Source: Nevskia sp.
GTDB taxonomy: Bacteria > Pseudomonadota > Gammaproteobacteria > Nevskiales > Nevskiaceae
DNA length: 64,000 bases
Assembly (NCBI GenBank): GCA_019689635.1
Contig: JADGHB010000013.1
Location: forward strand, 1-64,000
Direction of reading: 5' to 3'
Shown: one piece after another, positions 9,467-17,138 of the stretch
How the letters are laid out: each line of letters opens with the position of its first letter
Position numbering within the stretch: position 1 is the first letter of the stretch
Program-made: the position numbers and the translations under genes
Notes under the pieces: model-generated
Seen by the model: the letters and a program-made list of their open reading frames with translations, nothing else
Databases searched by the model: none
What the model was told of the DNA's origin: nothing

Positions 9467-9870
9467 CGTGTCGCTCCTGGTTCGTGGTGAGTCATCAATC
9501 GAAGAATCGGCCGGAGATTTTCGAGGATTCCGTTACGGCAAGCTCGACCTGCACGGCGCGGTTTTTCCTGCGGCCCGCCTCGGCCAGGCGGACGGCGCGC
9601 CCTCCGTTCATGAAGCCGGCAACCGGTGCTCGCTAGGCTAGAACGCCGCGCGGCCGGGAGCATTGACCTGGGTCAATTCGGGCTACGGTCCCGTCGGGCT
9701 CGCGGCCTTTGGGGCGGGCAGCGGGCCGCCGCCGCCGCCGATCGGCTTGCCGTCCGCATTCGTCGCCGCTACGGCCATTTTGGCGGATGCGCCCCGCTAC
9801 AGTCGGTCCCAGGACGACCCGCCGGCCGCCCGTCTTGCCGCCCACGGCGCGGGGACCCGAACGAAGGTTC
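9467..9870. other. 404-bp intergenic region between the coiled-coil gene and the PAS-GGDEF-EAL gene
   Basis: This stretch holds one FNR box (9663-9676), whose best -10 points to the minus strand. I see no RNA gene and no supported coding frame. Plus-strand promoter signals for the gene at 9871 are weak; TACAGT at 9798-9803 is a possible -10. Confidence 0.5.
9635..9676 (-). promoter_or_regulatory. FNR box and -10 for the 89-residue coiled-coil gene
   Basis: TTGACctggGTCAA occupies 9663-9676. Reading the minus strand, TAGCCT (complement of 9635-9640) follows after exactly 22 bp, giving a predicted start at 9628. On the plus strand the same offset shows no -10 (CTCGCG), so the box most likely serves the minus-strand gene. 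Confidence 0.65.
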
Positions 9871-12066
9871 ATGAACAGCGAAATGAAGCGCCAATCATCC
9901 CGGGACGCGGAGAGCGAACGGCTGCGCCTGGTGATCGAGGCCGCACCCAACGCGATGCTGATGACCGACGCGGCGGGCCGCATCGTGATGGTCAACTCGC
10001 AGGCCGAAAAATTGTTCGGCTACGAGCGCCGGGAATTGCTCGGTCAGCCGGTGGAGATCCTGGTGCCGCAGGCCGCGCGCGGCCACCATCACGGCTATCG
10101 CGAAGGGTTCGCGCGCGCGCCGGCGGCCAGACCGATGGGCGCGGGCCGCGATCTGCACGGTCTGCGCAAGGACGGTTCCGAGGTGCCCATCGAGATCGGC
10201 CTCAATCCGCTGACCATGCCCGACGGCCGTTACGTGCTGGCCTCGGTGATCGACATCACCGCGCGGCTCAACGCCGAGAAGATGCAGCGCGCCTTGCAGG
10301 CGGCCGAGCTGCGCGAGTCGATCCTCGACAACCTGCCGTTCTCGGTGATCTCCACCGACCCCTCCGGCATCATCGTCTCGGCCAACCCCGCGGCCGAGCA
10401 CCTGCTCGGCTATAACCGCCACGAACTGGTCGGCCGTTCCGTGCTGATCCTGCACGACCGCGAGGAACTCCGCCGTCGCGCGCAGGAGCTGTTGCTGGCG
10501 CGCGGGGCAGCCGTTTCGGCCGATTTCCAGGTGATCGTCGCGGCCAGCAGCCGCGGCGCCGACGAGCGCGAGTGGACCTATGTGCGCAAAGACGGCAAGC
10601 GCGTGCCGGTGAACATCGCCATGACCGCCATGCGCGACGAGTCCGGCCAGGTCAACGGCTACCTCAAGGTCGCCTACGACATCACCCAGCGCAAGGAAGC
10701 GGAGACGCTGATTCGCCACATAGCCCACCACGACGCGCTCACCGGGCTGCCCAACCGCGCGCTGCTGATGGACCGGCTGGACATGGCCATCCACCAGGCG
10801 CGGCGCCACGGCCAGCACCTCGCGGTGCTGATGCTCGACCTCGACCACTTCAAGCGCATCAACGACACGCTCGGCCATCTGGTCGGCGACCGGCTGCTGC
10901 TCGGCCTGGCGCAGCGCATGCAGTCCGCGCTGCGCGAGGTGGATACCCTCGCGCGGCTCGGCGGCGACGAATTCGTCGTGGTGCTGACCGAAGTCGAGCG
11001 GCGCGAGAGCGTGGTCCCGGCCTTCGACAGGCTGATGCAAGCGATCACCGCTCCGTTGACCGTGGACGGTCACGAGCTGGCGGTCACGGCCAGCATCGGA
11101 GCGGCGCTGTATCCCGAAGACGGCGACGACGCCACCGCGCTGATCAAGAACGCCGACACCGCGATGTACCAGGCCAAGGCCGCCGGGCGCAACGGGGTCC
11201 GCTGGTTCACCGCCTCGATGTACGAGCAGATCCGGGAGCGGATGGGCCTGGGCAGCGCGCTGACCCGCGCGCTGCGCGCGGAGCGGCTCAAGCTTCACTA
11301 TCAACCGGAACTCACGCTGCACGACGGCCGCATCGTGGGCATGGAAGCCTTGGCGCGCTGGTCCGACGAGGTGCTGGGCGTGATCGGGCCGGAGCGCTTC
11401 ATCCCGGTGGCGGAGGAGTCCGGCCTGATCCTGGAGCTGGGCGAATGGGTGCTGCGCCGGGCCTGCCGCGACTGCGCCGCGCTGCGGCGCGCGCTCGGCC
11501 GGCCTCTGACGGTGGCGGTCAACGTCTCGCCGCGGCAGCTCCAGAGCAAGGAATGGCCGCAGGGAGTGGCCCAGGCGCTGGCCGACAGCGGCCTGCCGCC
11601 TCAAGGTCTCGAATTGGAGCTGACCGAAGGCACGCTGATGGAAAATCCGGAGCAAAGCGCGGAAATCCTGCGCGCCGTCCGCCGGCTCGGCGTCGGCGTG
11701 GTGATCGACGACTTCGGCACCGGCTATTCCAGCCTGTCGTATCTCACGCGCTTTCCCATCGACAAGATCAAGATCGACCGTGCTTTCGTCCGCGACCTGC
11801 TGACCGACGCCACCGACGCCGCGGTGGTCGGCGCCATCATCGCGATGGCGCGCAGCCTCGGGATTCGCGTCGTCGCCGAAGGCATCGAGAGCGAGCGTCA
11901 GTGGCGCCATCTGCTGGGGCGCGGCTGCGACCAGGGACAGGGCTATTTCTTCGGCGTCGCGGTGGCGGCCGACGAATTCGCCGCGCGCGCGAGAGAGATC
12001 GAACGTTGGTCCTGTAGCGGCGACGGTGCGGCCGAGTCCGTGCCGCGGGCGCTGGACGCGGGCTGA
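9871..12066 (+). CDS. DosP-like PAS-PAS-GGDEF-EAL c-di-GMP enzyme with FixL-type first PAS
   Basis: A 731-residue cytoplasmic protein with no membrane helix. PAS1 (about 15-130) resembles the haem PAS of FixL and E. coli DosP: H73 in GHHHGY falls on the proximal haem histidine and R93 in AGRDLHG on the conserved arginine near bound oxygen. The DosP distal Met position is Ala91. PAS2 follows (about 145-275). The GGDEF domain has ARLGGDEF with an RxxD inhibitory site (REVD). The EAL domain has GMEALARW, DDFGTGYSS, DKIKIDRAF and AEGIES, so it should be catalytically competent. ATG 9871 follows AAGG; the upstream in-frame extension is Arg/Pro-rich and unlikely. The PAS-PAS-GGDEF-EAL order equals that of DosP. 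Haem binding is inferred. Confidence 0.88.
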   Translation: MNSEMKRQSSRDAESERLRLVIEAAPNAMLMTDAAGRIVMVNSQAEKLFGYERRELLGQPVEILVPQAARGHHHGYREGFARAPAARPMGAGRDLHGLRKDGSEVPIEIGLNPLTMPDGRYVLASVIDITARLNAEKMQRALQAAELRESILDNLPFSVISTDPSGIIVSANPAAEHLLGYNRHELVGRSVLILHDREELRRRAQELLLARGAAVSADFQVIVAASSRGADEREWTYVRKDGKRVPVNIAMTAMRDESGQVNGYLKVAYDITQRKEAETLIRHIAHHDALTGLPNRALLMDRLDMAIHQARRHGQHLAVLMLDLDHFKRINDTLGHLVGDRLLLGLAQRMQSALREVDTLARLGGDEFVVVLTEVERRESVVPAFDRLMQAITAPLTVDGHELAVTASIGAALYPEDGDDATALIKNADTAMYQAKAAGRNGVRWFTASMYEQIRERMGLGSALTRALRAERLKLHYQPELTLHDGRIVGMEALARWSDEVLGVIGPERFIPVAEESGLILELGEWVLRRACRDCAALRRALGRPLTVAVNVSPRQLQSKEWPQGVAQALADSGLPPQGLELELTEGTLMENPEQSAEILRAVRRLGVGVVIDDFGTGYSSLSYLTRFPIDKIKIDRAFVRDLLTDATDAAVVGAIIAMARSLGIRVVAEGIESERQWRHLLGRGCDQGQGYFFGVAVAADEFAARAREIERWSCSGDGAAESVPRALDAG

Positions 12067-12098
12067 AAGATACAAGGTCTGCGGGTTGCGCAGCCGTC

Positions 12099-12117
12099 CT
12101 TACGTAGTTCCCGCAAG
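12099..12117 (+). promoter_or_regulatory. FixJ-box-like site upstream of fnr
   Basis: CTTACGTAGTTCCCGCAAG is a near inverted repeat (CTTACG/CGCAAG). It resembles the (T/A)A-GTA-TTTCC core described for FixJ targets at rhizobial fixK and nifA promoters. It ends 76 bp before the fnr start codon. With fixLJ 6 kb away, it suggests direct FixJ control of fnr. The assignment rests on motif resemblance alone. Confidence 0.35.
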
Positions 12118-12193
12118 TCCCCTGCGGTAATCCCGGATGGCGCCGCATGCGGCGGCGGGCGAAGCTGTCCCCGCATTTGAGGAGGGGCAGATC

Positions 12194-12934
12194 ATGGCGT
12201 TCGACACGACGGCTCGCGGTCAACTGCGCATCGACTGTGTGCTGTGCCCGGTGCAGCGCTGCCTGGGCCGCACCGGCAACGGCGAGGAAGTGGAGGCCTG
12301 GCAGGAGGCGCTGCTCCCGCGGCGCGCGGTGATGCCCGGCGGCGCGGCTTTGTTCAACACCGGCGACAAGCAATGCAACGTCTATTCGGTGCGCGGCGGT
12401 TGCCTCAAGGCCTACACCGTGGATGCCGACGGCAACGAGCGCATCCGCGGCTTCTACTTCCCCGGCGATCTGGTCGGCCTCGATGCGCTGGGCGGCGGGT
12501 ACCATCTCTCCACCGCGGTGGCGGTGGTGCCTTCGCAGGTGTGCGCGGCGCCGCTGGAGCAGCTCAAGCGCCTGATGGGGCGCCAGCCGCAGCTCGCTCA
12601 GCACGTGGTCGAGCAGACCAGCCGCGAGCTGGCGCTGGCGCTGGCCCTGTCCGGCGATTTCAGCGCCGAACAGCGGCTGGCCGCGTTCCTGCTGCACATG
12701 CGCGAGCGGCTCGGGGGCGAAACCCTGCACCTGCCGATGTCGCAGCGGGACATCGGCGATTACCTGCGCCTGGCCACCGAAACGGTGTGCCGGACGCTGA
12801 AGGGCTTCGAGCGCCGCGGCTGGCTGACGGTCAGCGCGCGGCAGATCCGCTTGCGCGACGCGGGCGCCCTGCGGCGCCTGGCGCAGGCGGTCGTGCTGCC
12901 CAACGCGGACCGCGACTGGGCCCAGGCGGCGTGA
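12194..12934 (+). CDS. fnr: FNR/Anr-type oxygen-responsive transcription regulator
   Basis: A 246-residue CRP-FNR family protein. The order is an N-terminal cysteine cluster, a cyclic-nucleotide-type beta-roll (FYFPGDLVGLDALGGGYH is FNR-like), a dimer helix, and a winged-helix domain. Cysteines 15, 18 and 23 (C-x2-C-x4-C) plus C117 match the four ligands of the FNR [4Fe-4S] cluster, though E. coli FNR has x5 in the second gap. In the recognition helix, E196, C199 and R200 correspond to FNR E209, S212 and R213, so the serine is replaced by cysteine. ATG 12194 is preceded by GGAGGGG at 6 nt. The next gene starts at an overlapping GTGA. Five FNR-type boxes nearby are its probable targets. Confidence 0.93.
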   Translation: MAFDTTARGQLRIDCVLCPVQRCLGRTGNGEEVEAWQEALLPRRAVMPGGAALFNTGDKQCNVYSVRGGCLKAYTVDADGNERIRGFYFPGDLVGLDALGGGYHLSTAVAVVPSQVCAAPLEQLKRLMGRQPQLAQHVVEQTSRELALALALSGDFSAEQRLAAFLLHMRERLGGETLHLPMSQRDIGDYLRLATETVCRTLKGFERRGWLTVSARQIRLRDAGALRRLAQAVVLPNADRDWAQAA

Positions 12935-13578
12935 GCGCTGTCGCGGCTCCACACAAACCCCGACACAACGTCCAGCGCCGCGCAGCGGCGGAGCGGCTGC
13001 AGATTTCCCTGCGCGCGCCGCAGCAGTTGTTCAACTCGCTGGATCCCTCGCCGTTCTACGACAAGGATCTCGATCCCGACGCGGAGGAATTCCTGGTCGG
13101 CTGGGCCGAGGAACTGCCCCGCAAGCGGCCGCTGCACCTGGTGCTGCATTTCGAGACGCTGCCGGAGGACGGCGGCGACCGGCAGTGGATCGCCGACGCG
13201 ATCCACAACTATTTCAGCGGTCGCGCGCGCGAGGCGCGCCATCGCCGGCAGCGCCTGCTGCGCAAGGGCCGCGTGAGCCTGGCGATCGGCGTGCTGTTCC
13301 TGCTGTCCTGCCTGTTCCTCGTGCACTGGCTGCTGCGGCTGGAGCCCGACAGCCTGTGGGCGCGCGCGCTGCGCGAAAGCCTGGCCATCGCCGGCTGGGT
13401 GGCGATGTGGCAGCCGCTGCAGATCTATCTCTACGACTGGTGGCCGATTCGCGAGCGCGAGGCGCTGTATCGCCGCATGAGCGAAATGTCGATCGAAGTG
13501 CGCCCCCCCCGCGCCGGCCGCGCGCTCCGCCGCCGCCGCGCCCTTCATCCGCGGCGTGCCGACCCGCGGCGCCCATGA
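12931..13578 (+). CDS. Conserved hypothetical membrane protein co-transcribed with fnr
   Basis: A 215-residue protein starting at GTG inside the fnr stop (GTGA), so it is translationally coupled. The N-terminal half is soluble and acidic (LFNSLDPSPFYDKDLDPDAEEF, WAEELPRKRPLHLVLHFE). Two hydrophobic helices follow (about 117-137 and 148-168), then a conserved-looking YDWWPIREREALYRRMSEM. I do not recognise a named family. The tail is an Arg/Pro-rich stretch encoded after a run of eight C (13503-13510) and looks unlike the rest. A one-base change in that run would alter the C-terminus. The stop codon lies inside the FNR box of the next gene. Confidence 0.7.
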   Translation: MSAVAAPHKPRHNVQRRAAAERLQISLRAPQQLFNSLDPSPFYDKDLDPDAEEFLVGWAEELPRKRPLHLVLHFETLPEDGGDRQWIADAIHNYFSGRAREARHRRQRLLRKGRVSLAIGVLFLLSCLFLVHWLLRLEPDSLWARALRESLAIAGWVAMWQPLQIYLYDWWPIREREALYRRMSEMSIEVRPPRAGRALRRRRALHPRRADPRRP

Positions 13579-13615
13579 TCTGGGTCATGGCGGCGTGCGA
13601 AACGGCGCCTAGACT
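13575..13615 (+). promoter_or_regulatory. FNR-type promoter of the second USP gene
   Basis: ATGATctggGTCAT (13575-13588) is an FNR-like palindrome with A/T at the outer position. TAGACT (13610-13615) follows after 21 bp, the same hexamer as at the first USP gene. The predicted start is near 13622, leaving an 18-nt leader with GAGGAGAG. The box overlaps the stop codon of the preceding gene. Confidence 0.72.
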
Positions 13616-13639
13616 CGTCCCATCCGAGGAGAGACTGCA

Positions 13640-14620
13640 ATGAGCAAGCTGGAATCGATCCTGGCCGTGGTGCCGACGGAGCGCAGGCTGAGCCCGGCGG
13701 TGCATCGCGCGATCGCCTACGCCCGCCGCAGCCAGGCCAGGCTGCATCTGTGTCTGTTCGACCACTACGGGCCGATCGACTACGCCGGGCGCGTGTTCGG
13801 CGCCGAAGTGGCCGAGCGTGCGCGCCGCGATTTCCTCGAGGAGCGAAGCCGCTGGCTTGCGGAGCAGGCGCGCGGCCTGGCCGAACAGGGCCTGCGCGTG
13901 GAGTGCGACGTGGCGTGGGCGCCGCGCCGCTACGAGGCGATCATCGGCAAGATCCTGGAGACGCAGGCCGATCTGGTGGTCAAGGACGTCGCCAACGACC
14001 CGGCCGCGGGCACGCTGCTGCCGGACGCCAGCGACTGGAAGCTGCTGCGTCTCGCGCCGGCGCCGCTGATGCTGGTGCGACCGCAGGCCAGGCTGCTCCC
14101 GCACCACCTGCTGGCGGCGGTGGACGTGACCGTCGGAGAGGAGGGGGAAGCGCTTAACGAAGCCATCGTGGACGCCGCGCGCCAATACGCCGCATTCAGC
14201 GATGCGGCGCTGGAGCTGGTATCGGTGTTCTCCTACGTTCCGGTCGAAGCCTTCGGTGCCGGCTTCATCGCCGATTCTTACGAGATCATGGATTCCGCGC
14301 ACAAGGAGGCGCTGGCCCGTTTTGCCACGCAACACAAGATCCCGGCGTCCCATATCAAGCGCCGCGTCAATCTCGACGTCGCCGCCGGCATCGCCGAGGC
14401 GGCGCGCGACGCTGGCGCCGACCTGCTGGTGCTCGGCTCGGCTTATCACAGCGGTTTCGAAAAACTCATGTTCGGCACGACCGCCGAGGCGCTGCTGCGC
14501 CGCGCGAGCTGCGACGCGCTGATGGTCAAGCCCGCCGGATTCGTCCACGAGCTGGCCAGGCATCTCGACCTGGACAAGCTGCGGGAGCGCTACGCAGGGC
14601 CGGTTGCGGCCGCCGCCTGA
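13640..14620 (+). CDS. Tandem universal stress protein (UspE-like)
   Basis: A 326-residue cytoplasmic protein of two Usp domains (about 1-140 and 150-300). The second carries the phosphate-loop-like region VLGSAYHSGFEKLMFGTTAEALL. It is a diverged paralogue of the USP at 7327. ATG 13640 follows GAGGAGAG and an FNR-type promoter. The TGA stop is formed by the first three bases of a five-hairpin repeat, which should form the 3' end of the transcript. Confidence 0.9.
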   Translation: MSKLESILAVVPTERRLSPAVHRAIAYARRSQARLHLCLFDHYGPIDYAGRVFGAEVAERARRDFLEERSRWLAEQARGLAEQGLRVECDVAWAPRRYEAIIGKILETQADLVVKDVANDPAAGTLLPDASDWKLLRLAPAPLMLVRPQARLLPHHLLAAVDVTVGEEGEALNEAIVDAARQYAAFSDAALELVSVFSYVPVEAFGAGFIADSYEIMDSAHKEALARFATQHKIPASHIKRRVNLDVAAGIAEAARDAGADLLVLGSAYHSGFEKLMFGTTAEALLRRASCDALMVKPAGFVHELARHLDLDKLRERYAGPVAAAA

Positions 14621-14774
14621 GAGCTTGTGAATTTTTCAAGCTCTCAGGCCGGCCAGGGAGAGCCGGACGCGAATCAGGGCCGCAGAAGCTTGATGCGCGG
14701 GAGCAAGTCCGGGCGTGGACCGGACTTGCGACGGAAGAAATGCACGGGACGTGCATTTCTTCACGAGCTCTGAG
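14618..14774 (+). repeat. Five-hairpin intergenic repeat, family 1, copy A
   Basis: A 157-bp element of five consecutive inverted repeats: GAGAGCTTG/CAAGCTCTC; a GGCC-rich stem; CGCGAATC paired with a degenerate GATGCGCG; AAGTCCGG/CCGGACTT; and GAAGAAATGCAC/GTGCATTTCTTC. Near-identical copies lie at 20516-20671 (opposite strand) and 44190-44346. The first bases TGA are the stop codon of the upstream USP gene. It sits between convergent genes. Confidence 0.9.
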
Positions 14775-14840
14775 TCGGGTCGCGGCCGCCGCCGGCTCCT
14801 GCGAGCTTATCCGTGCCATCCGCGCTCGATCGGCCGTTCC

Positions 14841-17138
14841 TCAAGCCGTCGCGATCTCCACCCGCACGGTGCCGGGATCGTCGGGCAGCGGCCGCCGGCT
14901 GAAGCCGAGGCTTTCGGCGAGCTTGAGCATCGGCAGGTTTTCCCGCAGCACCTCGCCATAGACCTGCAGCACCCCCCGCGCGCGGGCGTGCTGCACCAGC
15001 TTTTCGAGCAGTTGGCGGCCCAGACCGAGGCCGCGATGGCGGGGGTCCACCAGCACGGCGAATTCCGCGTGCGTTCCGTCGGGGTCGATCGCCAGCGTGC
15101 CGATGCCCAGCAAGGTCTCGGGCGCGTCGTCGGGGACGATCACCAGCGCCAGCTCGCGGTCGTAGTCGATCTGCGTCATGCGCGCCGCCATCTCGTGGCT
15201 GAAGTGGCGCATGCCGCAGAAAAAACGCAGGCGCACGCTTTCCGGGTCGAGGCCCTGGAGCAGGCGGATCAAGGCCGGCTCGTCGGCCGGTTGCACGGGC
15301 CGCATGACGTAGAGCTTCCCGTTGCGGTCGAGGCGGTCGGTGAGGGCCGCGGGATAGGGCGCCAGCGCCAGCCGGGCGCGCTCCTCCGCCGGTTCCGCCG
15401 TCAGCCGCAGGCGCGCGGCCTGCCGCAGCGCCTGGACCGCGCCGCGCGCCCAGACCAGATGCAGCTCCAGTTCCTCCACCGCCGGCTGATCCAGCGCGAT
15501 CTGGCCGATGCGGATCAGCGCCTGCGTTAGCGCGTCGCGCTCCGCCGGTGGCGCTTCGCGCACGCCGGCGTCGGCGAGGACGCGCTGCGCGAGCAAGGGA
15601 TCCAGCGGCGGGAACCCGCGGCCGCAACCCAGGGCCGCGCCTGCGGCCAGCAGGCGAGCTTCGAGCACCATGCCGAGTTCGACGTGGCGGTGCAGGCTCA
15701 CCGCCAGCACGCTTTCCGGCTGGCGTCGCGTGGCGCCGGCGATGCCATAGGCGGCGGCCAGATGCAGCGCGGCGGCGGCGTCAGTTTCGCGCACGCCGCT
15801 TTCGGCCAGGCGCTGCAGGCGCCGGCGCGCTTCGGCGGCGTGATCCACCGCGGTCGGTCCGCGCGGCGGCGTCTGCGTCAGCAGTTCGCGGTTGCGCGCG
15901 TACTCGAAGCGGTAGCGGATCGCGCGCGCCGCGGCGTCCGGCGAAGTGAAAGTGGCGAGGTTTGCCTCCGCGCTGATGCGGCGCGCGGGCAATGCGGTTT
16001 CCAGGCCCAGCCACACCGTCAGCAGGCGCTGGTCGAAGCCCGCCCGCGCGAGGCGCGCGGCGACCGCCTCGTGGCCGCGGCCGGCGAGCGGGCTGCGCAG
16101 ATACAGCACCAGGTCGATGTCCGCGTCGGCGAGAAAGGCGCGCAGCGCGGCGACCGTCGCTTCCGGCTCCGGCTCGCCGAGGTCGGCGGCGCCGGCCATG
16201 CGGCGCAGGTCGGGCACCGCCGCCAGCACCTGGGCCCAGGTGTCCGCCGCGGGTGTTGCGGGGCTCAGGCCGTGGCGCAGCACGGCGTCCACGCCCAGCG
16301 CGCAGATGCCCGCGCCGTTGCCAGCGACCAGCACCCGCACCTGCGAGAGCGGCGGCAGCCGCTGCAGGGCGGCGATGGCATCGAACAAGGCGGGCAGGCT
16401 CTGGCATTCGACCATGCCGGCGCGCGCGAAGGCGGCGCTGCGCACCGGGTCGCTCCCCGCGGTGCGGGTTTCGGCGAGCTGGGTCTGCAGCACGACCGTG
16501 GGCTTGGTGCGCGCGCAGGCGCGCGCCGCCGACATGAACTTGCGCGCGCCGCGGATGTGGCCGACCTCCAGCGCCACTGCGCGCGTGGCGGGGTCGAGCG
16601 CGGCGTAGTCCAGCAGGTCGGCGACGTCCACATCGCACTCGCCGCCGGTGGCCGCGACCCAGGAAAACCCCAGGCGCCGCCCACTGGCCCAGTCCACCGC
16701 CGCCGCCGCCACCGACTGCGACTGCACGATCAACGCCACCGGTCCCGCGGCGCCGCTGGCCGGCAACGCGCTGGCGGCCAGGCGCAGGGACGGGTTGAGC
16801 ACGCCGCTGCTGCGCGGGCCGAGGATGCGCAGCAGGTGTGTGCGCGCCGCGCGCAGCACGGAGACGTCGGGCGCTTGCCGGTGCGGCCAGATCAGCGCGC
16901 GCGCGCCGCGGGTGCCCAGCTTCTCGATCGCCTCGGGCGTGGCCGCGCCGGCGTCGGCGGCGATGGCCAGCGTGCCGCTGCCTTCGTCGCTGACCTCCGC
17001 TTCGGTCGCGGCGAGCAGCGCGGCCGGCGCGCAGCGGTGCAGGTTGTCCACCAGCCAGCGCGCGCGTTCGGACGCCGGCTCGCCGAGCACGACCACCCGC
17101 CGCGGCGCGAGCAGCGCAGCCAGGTTGCGGATGCTCAC
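14841..17138 (-). CDS. Pat/PatZ-like protein acetyltransferase (acyl-CoA synthetase-like domain plus GNAT)
   Basis: A 765-residue protein. The N-terminal about 590 residues resemble NDP-forming acyl-CoA synthetase (CoA-binding and ligase-CoA folds: LAALLAPRRVVVLGEP, VALIVQSQSVAAAAVDWA, LVAGNGAGICALGVDA). The C-terminal about 160 residues form a GNAT domain (YVMRPVQPADEPALIRLL, acetyl-CoA loop DPRHRGLGLGRQLL). This is the Pat/PatZ (YfiQ) lysine acetyltransferase arrangement, shorter than the 886-residue E. coli protein. The family acetylates enzymes such as acetyl-CoA synthetase. The start is GTG 17138, overlapping the stop of the deacetylase gene (GTGA). An FNR box precedes the operon. Having acetyltransferase and deacetylase together suggests reversible acetylation tuned by oxygen. 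Confidence 0.83.
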   Translation of the reverse strand: MSIRNLAALLAPRRVVVLGEPASERARWLVDNLHRCAPAALLAATEAEVSDEGSGTLAIAADAGAATPEAIEKLGTRGARALIWPHRQAPDVSVLRAARTHLLRILGPRSSGVLNPSLRLAASALPASGAAGPVALIVQSQSVAAAAVDWASGRRLGFSWVAATGGECDVDVADLLDYAALDPATRAVALEVGHIRGARKFMSAARACARTKPTVVLQTQLAETRTAGSDPVRSAAFARAGMVECQSLPALFDAIAALQRLPPLSQVRVLVAGNGAGICALGVDAVLRHGLSPATPAADTWAQVLAAVPDLRRMAGAADLGEPEPEATVAALRAFLADADIDLVLYLRSPLAGRGHEAVAARLARAGFDQRLLTVWLGLETALPARRISAEANLATFTSPDAAARAIRYRFEYARNRELLTQTPPRGPTAVDHAAEARRRLQRLAESGVRETDAAAALHLAAAYGIAGATRRQPESVLAVSLHRHVELGMVLEARLLAAGAALGCGRGFPPLDPLLAQRVLADAGVREAPPAERDALTQALIRIGQIALDQPAVEELELHLVWARGAVQALRQAARLRLTAEPAEERARLALAPYPAALTDRLDRNGKLYVMRPVQPADEPALIRLLQGLDPESVRLRFFCGMRHFSHEMAARMTQIDYDRELALVIVPDDAPETLLGIGTLAIDPDGTHAEFAVLVDPRHRGLGLGRQLLEKLVQHARARGVLQVYGEVLRENLPMLKLAESLGFSRRPLPDDPGTVRVEIATA

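Noticed and set aside
14618-14774. Five-hairpin repeats as a CRISPR array
   Set aside because: The inverted repeats differ from each other within one element, there are no regular unique spacers, and no cas genes are present.
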